A stretch of DNA of 64,000 bases from Prevotella nigrescens. GTDB lineage: Bacteria; Bacteroidota; Bacteroidia; Bacteroidales; Bacteroidaceae. The notes beneath the pieces were generated by a model. That model was not told the origin of the DNA. It saw only the letters and a program-made list of their open reading frames with translations, and did no database searches. The DNA is taken from assembly GCF_031191185.1 (NCBI RefSeq), contig NZ_CP133465.1, positions 492,001 to 556,000 of the forward strand. The letters are read 5' to 3'. Both the position numbers and the translations under genes were made by a program. Of the stretch, positions 8,412-15,900 are shown piece by piece. The first letter of the stretch is position 1, and the number at the start of each line of letters is the position of its first letter.

Positions 8412-10682
8412 ATGGGAAAGGAAAAAAAGAGTAGAAAACGATTGACTAAGGTAGAATTAGCAGAGAAGATTAGAGGTTTCTTTCAGACACAACCAGACAA
8501 TACTTTTAGCCTAAAACAAATATTCAAAGCATTAAAACTAACCACGCATCCGCTAAAAATGCTTGCTATCGATGTGATGGAAGAAATGGCGTGGGACGAT
8601 TTTCTTGCTAAAGTTGGCGAAAATGCTTATACACTTAACACCAAAGGACAGGTACAAGAAGGTGTTTTTGTAAGAAAATCGAACGGAAAAAACTCTTTCC
8701 TTCCCGACGATGGTGGTACTCCCATTTTTATTTCTGAACGCAATTCTATGTCGGCTCTTAATGGAGACAGGGTGAAAGTGCAGTACTTTGCGCGCCGTCG
8801 TAATCATATTAAAGAAGGAATGGTTATTGAAATTCTGCAGCGGAAGAAGGAAACATTTGTAGGACGTTTGCAAGTAGAACCCGAAATAGCATTCCTTATT
8901 ACGCAAGAAAACCTTTTTGTTCACGATATTCTTATTCCGAAGAAGGCTTTGAATGGTGGTAAAACTGGTGACAGAGCAGTAGTAAAAATAACAAAGTGGC
9001 CAGATGCTGCCCATAAAAATCTTGTAGGAGAGGTGATTGACATACTCGGACAGGCAGGAAATAACGATGTAGAAATGAATACTATTCTTGCGCAATATGG
9101 TCTGCCTTATAAATATCCGAAGAAAGTCGAGGAAGCGGCAGAGAGAATTAATGCCGAAATTACTGCGCAAGATATTGCCGAACGCGAAGATTTTCGCAAA
9201 GTCTGGACTTGTACTATTGATCCTAAAGATGCAAAAGACTTTGACGATGCTCTTTCCATACGTAAGCTGGAAAATGGTTTATGGGAAGTGGGCGTACATA
9301 TTGCCGATGTTTCCCACTATGTTAAAGAGAACGATATAATTGACAAGGAAGCACAAAAGCGTGCTACATCTATTTACCTTGTAGACAGAACTATTCCAAT
9401 GCTGCCCGAAAGGTTGTGTAATTTTGTTTGTTCCTTGCGCCCTGACGAAGAAAAATTAGCATACAGCGCAATCTTCCAATTAGACGATAATGCCGAAGTT
9501 AAACATTTCCATATTGCACATACTGTTATAAAAAGTAATCGTAGATATGCTTACGAAGAGGTGCAACAACTATTGGAAGACAATGGAGTGATAGACGGAA
9601 CTGGTGAACCTGCACCAGAAAAACAAGAATATAAAGGCGAATTTGCCGATAAACTTATAATGCTCGACCGTTTGGCAAAACGACTTCGTGCCGAAAGAAT
9701 AAAGAAAGGCAGTGTAAAGTTCGACTCGGAAGAGTTGCATTTTGATATAGATGAGCATGGAAAACCCCTTCGCTGTTACTTTAAACGCTCAAAAGATGCC
9801 AACAAACTCATAGAAGAGTTTATGTTGCTTGCCAATAAATATGTTGCAGAACACGTAGGAAAAGTAGCACGCGGCAAGAAAGCAAAGACATTGCCCTATC
9901 GTGTTCACGATAATCCTGACCCACAAAAGTTTGAAAACCTCAGACAGTTCTCTGCAAAGTTCGGATATAAACTGAAATCGTCAGGTACGAAAGGAGCAAC
10001 GGCACGAGCCTTGAATGCCTTAATGGACGAGATAGAAGGCAAGAACGAGCAGAAAGTCATTCAAACTGTGGCTTTGCGCTCTATGATGAAGGCGAAATAT
10101 ACTACACACAACATAGGACACTTCGGACTTGCCTTCGATTATTATACTCATTTTACATCACCCATACGTCGTTATCCCGATACTATTGTGCACCGTTTAC
10201 TTACTCGATATGAAAATGGAGGACGTTCGGCTAATAAAGAACATATAGAAGAGCTTTGCGAACACAGTTCTGACATGGAACAAGTGGCACAGAATGCAGA
10301 ACGCGATTCTATTAAATATAAAATGGTGGAATTTATGGGCGAACATCTTGGCGAATGTTATGATGCGCACATAAGTGGTATTCAGAGTTATGGAATTTAT
10401 GCTGAGATTGACGAAAATCATTGTGAAGGAATGATACCAATGCGCGACCTTGACGACGATTATTACGACTTTGACGAGAAGAATTATTGTCTTGTCGGGC
10501 GTCGTCATCATCATAAATATCAGTTAGGAGATCCTATCCGCATACAAGTTGCAAATGCAAATTTAGAACGAAAGCAACTCGACTTCACTTTAGATGAAGA
10601 TAAAAGTAGAAAAGTTTCGCAAAAGGTTTCTACAAAAACAAAAGCAGGAAAAACTGTAAAGGCACGCAAAAAGCACCGATAG
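8412..10682 (+). CDS. rnr: Ribonuclease R
   Basis: This is a processive 3'-5' exoribonuclease that can degrade structured RNA. From the ATG at 8412 (MGKEKKSRKR) the protein has 756 residues, normal for RNase R. In order it has an N-terminal winged helix (about 20-75), two cold-shock domains, the RNB catalytic domain with its aspartate cluster (DPKDAKDFDDA, from Asp270), a C-terminal S1 domain (about 660-740) and a lysine-rich tail. A longer frame starting at 8346 would add 22 residues across the divergent promoter and is less likely. A small secreted-protein gene follows after 13 bases. Confidence 0.95.
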   Translation: MGKEKKSRKRLTKVELAEKIRGFFQTQPDNTFSLKQIFKALKLTTHPLKMLAIDVMEEMAWDDFLAKVGENAYTLNTKGQVQEGVFVRKSNGKNSFLPDDGGTPIFISERNSMSALNGDRVKVQYFARRRNHIKEGMVIEILQRKKETFVGRLQVEPEIAFLITQENLFVHDILIPKKALNGGKTGDRAVVKITKWPDAAHKNLVGEVIDILGQAGNNDVEMNTILAQYGLPYKYPKKVEEAAERINAEITAQDIAEREDFRKVWTCTIDPKDAKDFDDALSIRKLENGLWEVGVHIADVSHYVKENDIIDKEAQKRATSIYLVDRTIPMLPERLCNFVCSLRPDEEKLAYSAIFQLDDNAEVKHFHIAHTVIKSNRRYAYEEVQQLLEDNGVIDGTGEPAPEKQEYKGEFADKLIMLDRLAKRLRAERIKKGSVKFDSEELHFDIDEHGKPLRCYFKRSKDANKLIEEFMLLANKYVAEHVGKVARGKKAKTLPYRVHDNPDPQKFENLRQFSAKFGYKLKSSGTKGATARALNALMDEIEGKNEQKVIQTVALRSMMKAKYTTHNIGHFGLAFDYYTHFTSPIRRYPDTIVHRLLTRYENGGRSANKEHIEELCEHSSDMEQVAQNAERDSIKYKMVEFMGEHLGECYDAHISGIQSYGIYAEIDENHCEGMIPMRDLDDDYYDFDEKNYCLVGRRHHHKYQLGDPIRIQVANANLERKQLDFTLDEDKSRKVSQKVSTKTKAGKTVKARKKHR

Positions 10683-10695
10683 AAACATTTGAAAA

Positions 10696-11502
10696 ATGAA
10701 ACAAATAGGAATATTGCTCGCTTTCTTGCTTACAACCATTGTAGCACAATCGCACGAACAACAATATATAAGGTTGAAAGGATACTACCGTGTATATCAG
10801 TCTACAAATTTTATGCTTAGCTATTTCGTAGATGGTATGATGGAATTGTATGTTCCATTAGATACAACTTCGAAAAAAACAACTTTCGTAGACCGAAAAT
10901 TTCTTGGCGAAAGGCGCAGAAAAGCCAAACAAGCTAATGGAGACGAAACTTTTGTTCGTATAAATATGCCTGCATTAGAGTCTACACCTCTTATAGAAAG
11001 CATTAAAAGCGAAGAATATTCCACCCGAAACAATGGCGACGTTTACCGATGGGCTGACAAATGCGGTACAATTTCAAAGCATAAGTTTCCTAATCAAAAA
11101 ATAGCAACTACTGGAATAACCATTAACATGGATAATTTGATGGGACAAGAAAACCATGAAATTGAAATGAACCAACTAAAAATGTATGGTATCATAGCAC
11201 GTATGACGCAATTTGATGAACAAGAAACTTACGTAGAACATGCAGGAACCTATACATTAAAAGATTTATATTCGGCACATAAACACCAAACTTTTATGGC
11301 ACATTATAGGGGAGAAGATACAGACGAACAAATAGATGTATGGTCGGACTTGTTTATTACCGATAGAGCTATCATTTCGGAAAGTGAAATGAAAAAAATA
11401 AAGAAAGAAAAACCTCGCACACTTACTTTTGAGATACCATCTTCAGTACCACAATTAGACAATAATATTCTGCAAGCATGGTTACAAATGGTAGAATATT
11501 AA
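10696..11502 (+). CDS. Secreted protein of unknown function
   Basis: The 268-residue protein starts with a typical Sec signal peptide (one lysine, hydrophobic core, cleavage near AQS at about residue 19). The mature part has no motif I recognise; it is mixed and moderately charged with a short run of Lys/Glu near residue 235. It follows rnr by 13 bases and is probably read with it, ending at the hairpin at 11591-11633. It is likely periplasmic or surface-located. No function is assigned. Confidence 0.7.
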   Translation: MKQIGILLAFLLTTIVAQSHEQQYIRLKGYYRVYQSTNFMLSYFVDGMMELYVPLDTTSKKTTFVDRKFLGERRRKAKQANGDETFVRINMPALESTPLIESIKSEEYSTRNNGDVYRWADKCGTISKHKFPNQKIATTGITINMDNLMGQENHEIEMNQLKMYGIIARMTQFDEQETYVEHAGTYTLKDLYSAHKHQTFMAHYRGEDTDEQIDVWSDLFITDRAIISESEMKKIKKEKPRTLTFEIPSSVPQLDNNILQAWLQMVEY

Positions 11503-11555
11503 AAGTATACGCTCTAAACTATTCCTAAATTATTATCTCTTTCGGCGTAATAGAC

Positions 11556-11633
11556 ATTTGGTAGAGTGGTTATTCCAGCCTACTTTTCAAAAAAACGTCC
11601 GTACATTCTTAGAAAAAAGTACGGACGTTTTTT
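11556..11633 (+). repeat. Direct repeat copy 1, containing a hairpin
   Basis: About 75 bases from ATTTGGTAGAG through the ACGTCCGTAC stem align without gaps, with few mismatches, to 18994-19068. The two copies are in the same orientation and bracket the peptide-type operon at 11.8-18.6 kb. Confidence 0.8.
11591..11633. terminator. Bidirectional hairpin terminator
   Basis: AAAAACGTCCGTAC pairs with GTACGGACGTTTTT over a loop of 14 bases. It has A-runs on one side and T-runs on the other. It lies between the stop of the secreted-protein gene (plus) and the end of the minus-strand operon at 11811, so it can serve both. The remaining bases to 11810 show nothing recognisable. Confidence 0.75.
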
Positions 11634-11810
11634 GAGACATTTCGCTGTTTTTGTATATCGCTAATTACCAACCACTTACAAATGTACAAAAAAACGGCTG
11701 AAAACAGTTCAAAATATAGGCCTATACGCCAAATCTACGGCAAACCTGATAGATATCTGAAACGAAAGTAACCAACTTTTTTGACAGACTTTTCTAAGCA
11801 TCTGAGGTAT

Positions 11811-12293
11811 CTACCATAATCTGCCAAGCATTTTTTGCAGTAGATTGCCCGATGAGTGTACTATTTGAAAGTCTAAAGTTTGGTTTTCTACCGATTTTAT
11901 TTCTGATGACTTGAAACGACAGAGGATTTCTTGACGATCCAAAGTATCACGAACTGAGGAAAGATTTTGTATTTGTCCAGTAAATGTACCATTAGGTAAT
12001 TGCAGACAGAGCATTTGTTCAGTTATATTGCCAGGACGTTTGTTATCGAATTTGACAAAAATAGCTATATCTACACTATCGGCTGCTGTATTTGTTATTC
12101 TATGAATGGTTGCTGTTCCTGAATAAACCTGCTTGTAGGGCAAGAAATAACCCACAACAAAGAGACAAAGCAACACAGCCCCAATGGCGGTGATGCCGTA
12201 GCGAATAAGTGAAGAGGGTATTTGCCCCACAATGCTGCGTACTTTTTCGCTACGAAGTTCGTAACTGCGTTCTTGTTTCTTCTCTTCTTCCAT
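11811..12293 (-). CDS. Short HlyD-like membrane-anchored protein
   Basis: The N-terminus (ELRSEKVRSIVGQIP followed by one transmembrane helix, about residues 30-55) matches the start of HlyD-type adaptor proteins that work with Bacteroidota peptide exporters. Those adaptors are usually about 400 residues and carry a long coiled coil. This one has only about 160 and lacks the coiled coil, so it is a short variant or a truncated form. An ATG four codons upstream is also possible. The start codon lies exactly where the C39 exporter remnant ends, so a deletion seems to have fused the two. It is the last gene of the operon. Confidence 0.6.
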   Translation of the reverse strand: MEEEKKQERSYELRSEKVRSIVGQIPSSLIRYGITAIGAVLLCLFVVGYFLPYKQVYSGTATIHRITNTAADSVDIAIFVKFDNKRPGNITEQMLCLQLPNGTFTGQIQNLSSVRDTLDRQEILCRFKSSEIKSVENQTLDFQIVHSSGNLLQKMLGRLW

Positions 12294-12363
12294 AATGTTC
12301 TGCAATCATTGCCAAACAAGATGGACCACAATCCATTGCATTACGTTGTCTGATTATCTTCAT
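12286..12363 (-). pseudogene. Remnant of a C39-peptidase bacteriocin exporter
   Basis: Twenty-six codons from an ATG at 12363 encode the very start of a C39 peptidase domain, including the catalytic-cysteine motif (MDCGPSCLAMIAEHYG). C39 domains normally form the N-terminal 130-150 residues of a roughly 700-residue ABC exporter that cuts double-glycine leaders. Here the similarity stops abruptly at HYGR, and the frame ends after 11 unrelated codons at 12250. The exporter body is missing. The ATG is 19 bases after the stop of the outer-membrane gene, the expected place for the next gene of the operon. Confidence 0.75.
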
Positions 12364-12382
12364 TCGTATCTGCAATAAGTTT

Positions 12383-14695
12383 TTAAAGACGCTGAATTTC
12401 ACTATTAGTTGTATTGCCTTTATATCTCTTACCATTGATAATGTTAGGTAAGTTATATGAAACTTGTATTGTGAATGTACGGGTTTGATAGTTTCTACTA
12501 TAATCCATAGATATATTGTTTCCGTAACAACCTCGTTTTGCATGTAGAGTTGAAAAAATATCTGTACATTCAAGATAGATGTTGAGACGATCTGATAGAA
12601 AAGATAAATTTAATGCCAAATCTACATTCCATGCCTGTGGAATTTTGAATAATCCATTTTCGCTTGCACTCTGATAGGAACCATTTACAAAGCACTGAAT
12701 ATTTTTATTTATGTTGATTGTATTGTTTGCTCTAAAAATGTATCCCTCACCTTTCTGTTTCGTAAAACCTGCAACATTCAACCATTGAGAATGATAGCTC
12801 ACTCTTAATGAACTTTCTAAAATATCTCCCCAATTTATTTGCTGCCCAACCGACAATGAAAGATATTTGTTTGTTCCTGTGTTTTCTGGTCTATATAACA
12901 TTATATTATCAGAATAAAGCGTAGGAACCTGAATAATTTCATCACGAATCGCTGTATAATTGAGCATCAGTGAGCTATTCAAAAACTTCCCAAGAAAAGA
13001 TAATTCATGTCGTGTTTCAGGACACAAATCAGGATTACCACTTTCATACAGATAAGGAGAACTATAACTCAACCCTGCACGTAACTGGTTATAGGTGGGA
13101 TATTCTGTTTTCAAAGAATAAGATAGTTGAGATTGAAAAGCTCCCTTTGTCATAGTTACAGATGCTGACGGATATAGTTTTGAAATTGAAAAGAGTTTGT
13201 TACGTCCTTTCTTTACATCATCTTCTCTATTTATAGACAATGTTTCGTGTCGAAGTCCCAAAGAAAAGGCAAAGTTAGTAATAGCATAATTCAAAGAAGC
13301 ATACTCTGCATAACGATGTTGGTAAGTTTTAATGTCAAATGGGTTTAAAACAGCATGAGCACTATTAACATTATATGCTTGTAAAACAGATGTATGAGCA
13401 TAGTCTGCACCCATTTGAAATTTAATAGATTCAGAAATATTATAGTTTCCTAATGCTTGGAAATAACAAAGGAAGTTACTATCTTCCGAACGTGTATCAA
13501 CATCTGGTTCTACTGTATGATTGGAACTAATTGAAACCATATTCCTTGAACCAATTCCTCTGTAAATATCTGTATTGAAGAAGAACTCTATTTTTTTATT
13601 AGAATAATTATAAAACAAGTTCCCTACCCACTTATGATTTGGACTTGTTGAATGTGATTTTTGTCCATATTCCACATTATTTATATCATCAGTGTAATGT
13701 AATCCATTATCTACATCTGTAGTCCAATTGGAATGTCCATAACTCATAGAGACTCCAAAGCTATTATTTTTATTAGGCGTATAAATTAGGCTGTTACGAA
13801 ACCGTAGATTTCTATATATTTGTTTTTCCGTACTATTGTAATAAACTGATGAAGTATGCTCTTTTCTCATTAGTTGTTCAATCTCAAGGTGTGCAAATGT
13901 TGGATCGTAATCATAAACTAATGAAGTTTGTAAACAAAGAGTAGGAGTATTGTACGAGAAATTTCCTTGATTCCATAATTCAGTAAGTTCACTGTGAATA
14001 ATACCACTGGTTAGTTCAAAGCCCATTCCAGTATTCTTCTTTTTCGTTTTGATTTTTATTACGGCTTTAATATCAGAATTGTATATTATTCCAGGATTAG
14101 GAATTACTTCTACCGATTGAAGTTCATCCATTTTTAGTTCCTTCAGCTCTTTCAAATCTTCTATTCGTCGATTATCAATGTAGAAGACAGCTCTTCCTTT
14201 ACCAACGACAACAAAACTATCACCAGATTTTTCAACAAAAGGCAATTGTGCAATATAATGACTAATATTAGGCAATTGTCTTTGCATTTGAGTGGGAGTA
14301 AACTTAATTCCGTTAGTTGTTATTTTATTCGGAGTTTTTCCAGTAATTGCTACTTCCGTTAGTTCCAAAGGCATAGATTCCATTTTAATAATTAATGAAT
14401 CAGCAAAAGGAGCTTTCAGTAGCACCTTGTCATATCCAATATACTGTGCTCTAATAAGTTTAATTTTCTTTTCTGTAGATAAATGAAACTCGCCAAGACT
14501 ATCAGATATAACAGTCGCAATGGGCTCTGAAGTCTCTGATGACAAAAACATATCTATATGTGCTCCAGATAAAGTATTTCCTTTATCGTCAATGACTTTT
14601 CCAGATAGTGAAGAATTGGATTGAGCAAAACACACTCCCGAAATCCCCAAAAGGACTAATAATGTGATTATAATTTTATTTTGTAATATGATCAT
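12383..14695 (-). CDS. Outer-membrane beta-barrel protein with N-terminal regulatory-like domain
   Basis: The 770-residue protein has a signal peptide, then a carboxypeptidase-regulatory-like domain (SGKVIDDKGNTLSGAHIDM, about 30-110), a plug-like segment (about 120-220, with FYIDNRRIEDL and EVIPNPG), and a long barrel rich in alternating aromatic residues ending in a terminal strand. This is the TonB-receptor-like family often annotated outer membrane beta-barrel protein. It overlaps the SPASM gene by 20 bases and precedes the C39 remnant. It may take up or export a product of the locus, but its substrate is unknown. Confidence 0.8.
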   Translation of the reverse strand: MIILQNKIIITLLVLLGISGVCFAQSNSSLSGKVIDDKGNTLSGAHIDMFLSSETSEPIATVISDSLGEFHLSTEKKIKLIRAQYIGYDKVLLKAPFADSLIIKMESMPLELTEVAITGKTPNKITTNGIKFTPTQMQRQLPNISHYIAQLPFVEKSGDSFVVVGKGRAVFYIDNRRIEDLKELKELKMDELQSVEVIPNPGIIYNSDIKAVIKIKTKKKNTGMGFELTSGIIHSELTELWNQGNFSYNTPTLCLQTSLVYDYDPTFAHLEIEQLMRKEHTSSVYYNSTEKQIYRNLRFRNSLIYTPNKNNSFGVSMSYGHSNWTTDVDNGLHYTDDINNVEYGQKSHSTSPNHKWVGNLFYNYSNKKIEFFFNTDIYRGIGSRNMVSISSNHTVEPDVDTRSEDSNFLCYFQALGNYNISESIKFQMGADYAHTSVLQAYNVNSAHAVLNPFDIKTYQHRYAEYASLNYAITNFAFSLGLRHETLSINREDDVKKGRNKLFSISKLYPSASVTMTKGAFQSQLSYSLKTEYPTYNQLRAGLSYSSPYLYESGNPDLCPETRHELSFLGKFLNSSLMLNYTAIRDEIIQVPTLYSDNIMLYRPENTGTNKYLSLSVGQQINWGDILESSLRVSYHSQWLNVAGFTKQKGEGYIFRANNTININKNIQCFVNGSYQSASENGLFKIPQAWNVDLALNLSFLSDRLNIYLECTDIFSTLHAKRGCYGNNISMDYSRNYQTRTFTIQVSYNLPNIINGKRYKGNTTNSEIQRL

Positions 14696-15008
14696 AGTAT
14701 TTCTCTAGCATTTTATTTCTCATACCTGGTGCTTTTAAAAGGCATTGACACAGGTTAAATTGTCCTCCTTTATATTTGTTTTTTAATTGGTACCATGAAC
14801 ATTTCCCGTTACAAATAGGAAGATAAAAACATTTCTTACAATTAGGATCATTAAAACAAGAGCAACTACTGTGGTAGCGATAGTTAACTGAGGATTTGTT
14901 ATTACAATCTAATGTAGGAGCAACGACTACGCCTAAAGAACTTTTATCATTCTGTGAGGTCTCGCTGATAAATCTCAATTTATCAATAGTCATTATTTTC
15001 AGACTCAT
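14676..15008 (-). pseudogene. SPASM-domain fragment of a radical SAM peptide maturase
   Basis: The 110-residue frame contains a cysteine-rich C-terminal SPASM domain (CSCFNDPNCKKC, then CNGKCSWYQ and NLCQC) and an end (MLEKYYDH) like that of peptide-modifying radical SAM enzymes. The radical SAM core with its CxxxCxxC motif is absent; such enzymes normally have about 400 residues. The start codon overlaps the GLPGLI stop by four bases (ATGA), so translation is still coupled. It is probably an internal or N-terminal deletion remnant. A genuine stand-alone SPASM protein is less likely but not excluded. Confidence 0.65.
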
Positions 15009-15886
15009 CGCTCCATTTTCATTAAATTAGGTATTTCCCACTTAATACTTCCCGAAGTAAGTACTTGGTCTGGCTTTTCAGTAGAACTACATTCTACACC
15101 AAGTGCACTATAGGTTGCTACAGGATCGTTGTAAAGGTTGGTAAGAAAACTAATGGCTTTTTCGCGTGTCATTTTTTGCAGTGGACGTGCAAATGTATAA
15201 ATTTGTTCGTAATTTCTACCTTTTCTAATTCCTATTGCTTGCCAACTTGCGCCTTCTAATTCAATTTTCATAATCAATCCAGGTAATCCCATAAAACAAT
15301 AAGGACCAGCATCGTATGGAAGTTCTTCAGAAAACCATGCAACTACGTTTTTGCCACGATAGGTTGTTGTTGCTTTTGAGCAAACATAACCTAAAATTTT
15401 TTGTTTTTCATCTTCGAAGAAACTCCATTGTAATTCATTGGCTGGTTGGATAAACGATATAATTATATTGTCGAAAGGTACTCGATAACCTATTTCTACT
15501 GTCTTTGCTTGTATATTTGTCCAAACTTCGTATGGAATAGTAGGGTTAGAATAGAGTGATACTCCTTTTGCACCTTTAGCAATGAGTGATGTTGCTACAG
15601 AATCATTTTGATAGAGTGCTTCGTTACGTGAATAGATATGGTTGCGCCCAATTAATAAAGTTCGTTGTTCTGTATGTGGCTGCGAATTGTTAGCATAAGT
15701 CCATGTGAATTGGTAACGCACTTCTAAGAGTACTGTATCAAGCGGTTTTTTATTTTTCATGTCTAATGCCGTATAAGAAGGAGAATTACCAAACACAAAT
15801 GCTTGTGAGAAGGAGGTTTCTGACAGACCAATTAGGAAAAGAAATAGAATTCCTCTGCGTGCAAGGTTTTTAAAAGAAGGTTTCAT
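15005..15886 (-). CDS. GLPGLI-family exported protein
   Basis: The 293-residue protein has a signal peptide (about 1-28) and the sequence GLPGLI itself near residue 203, within GPYCFMGLPGLIMKIE, which names the family (TIGR01200). Members are Bacteroidota envelope proteins. They are often found beside radical SAM peptide maturases and outer-membrane barrels, as here. Their biochemical role is unknown. The gene lies 14 bases after the large barrel gene and overlaps the SPASM frame by four bases, so the block is one operon. Confidence 0.9.
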   Translation of the reverse strand: MKPSFKNLARRGILFLFLIGLSETSFSQAFVFGNSPSYTALDMKNKKPLDTVLLEVRYQFTWTYANNSQPHTEQRTLLIGRNHIYSRNEALYQNDSVATSLIAKGAKGVSLYSNPTIPYEVWTNIQAKTVEIGYRVPFDNIIISFIQPANELQWSFFEDEKQKILGYVCSKATTTYRGKNVVAWFSEELPYDAGPYCFMGLPGLIMKIELEGASWQAIGIRKGRNYEQIYTFARPLQKMTREKAISFLTNLYNDPVATYSALGVECSSTEKPDQVLTSGSIKWEIPNLMKMER

Positions 15887-15900
15887 ATTATCTAATAAGT

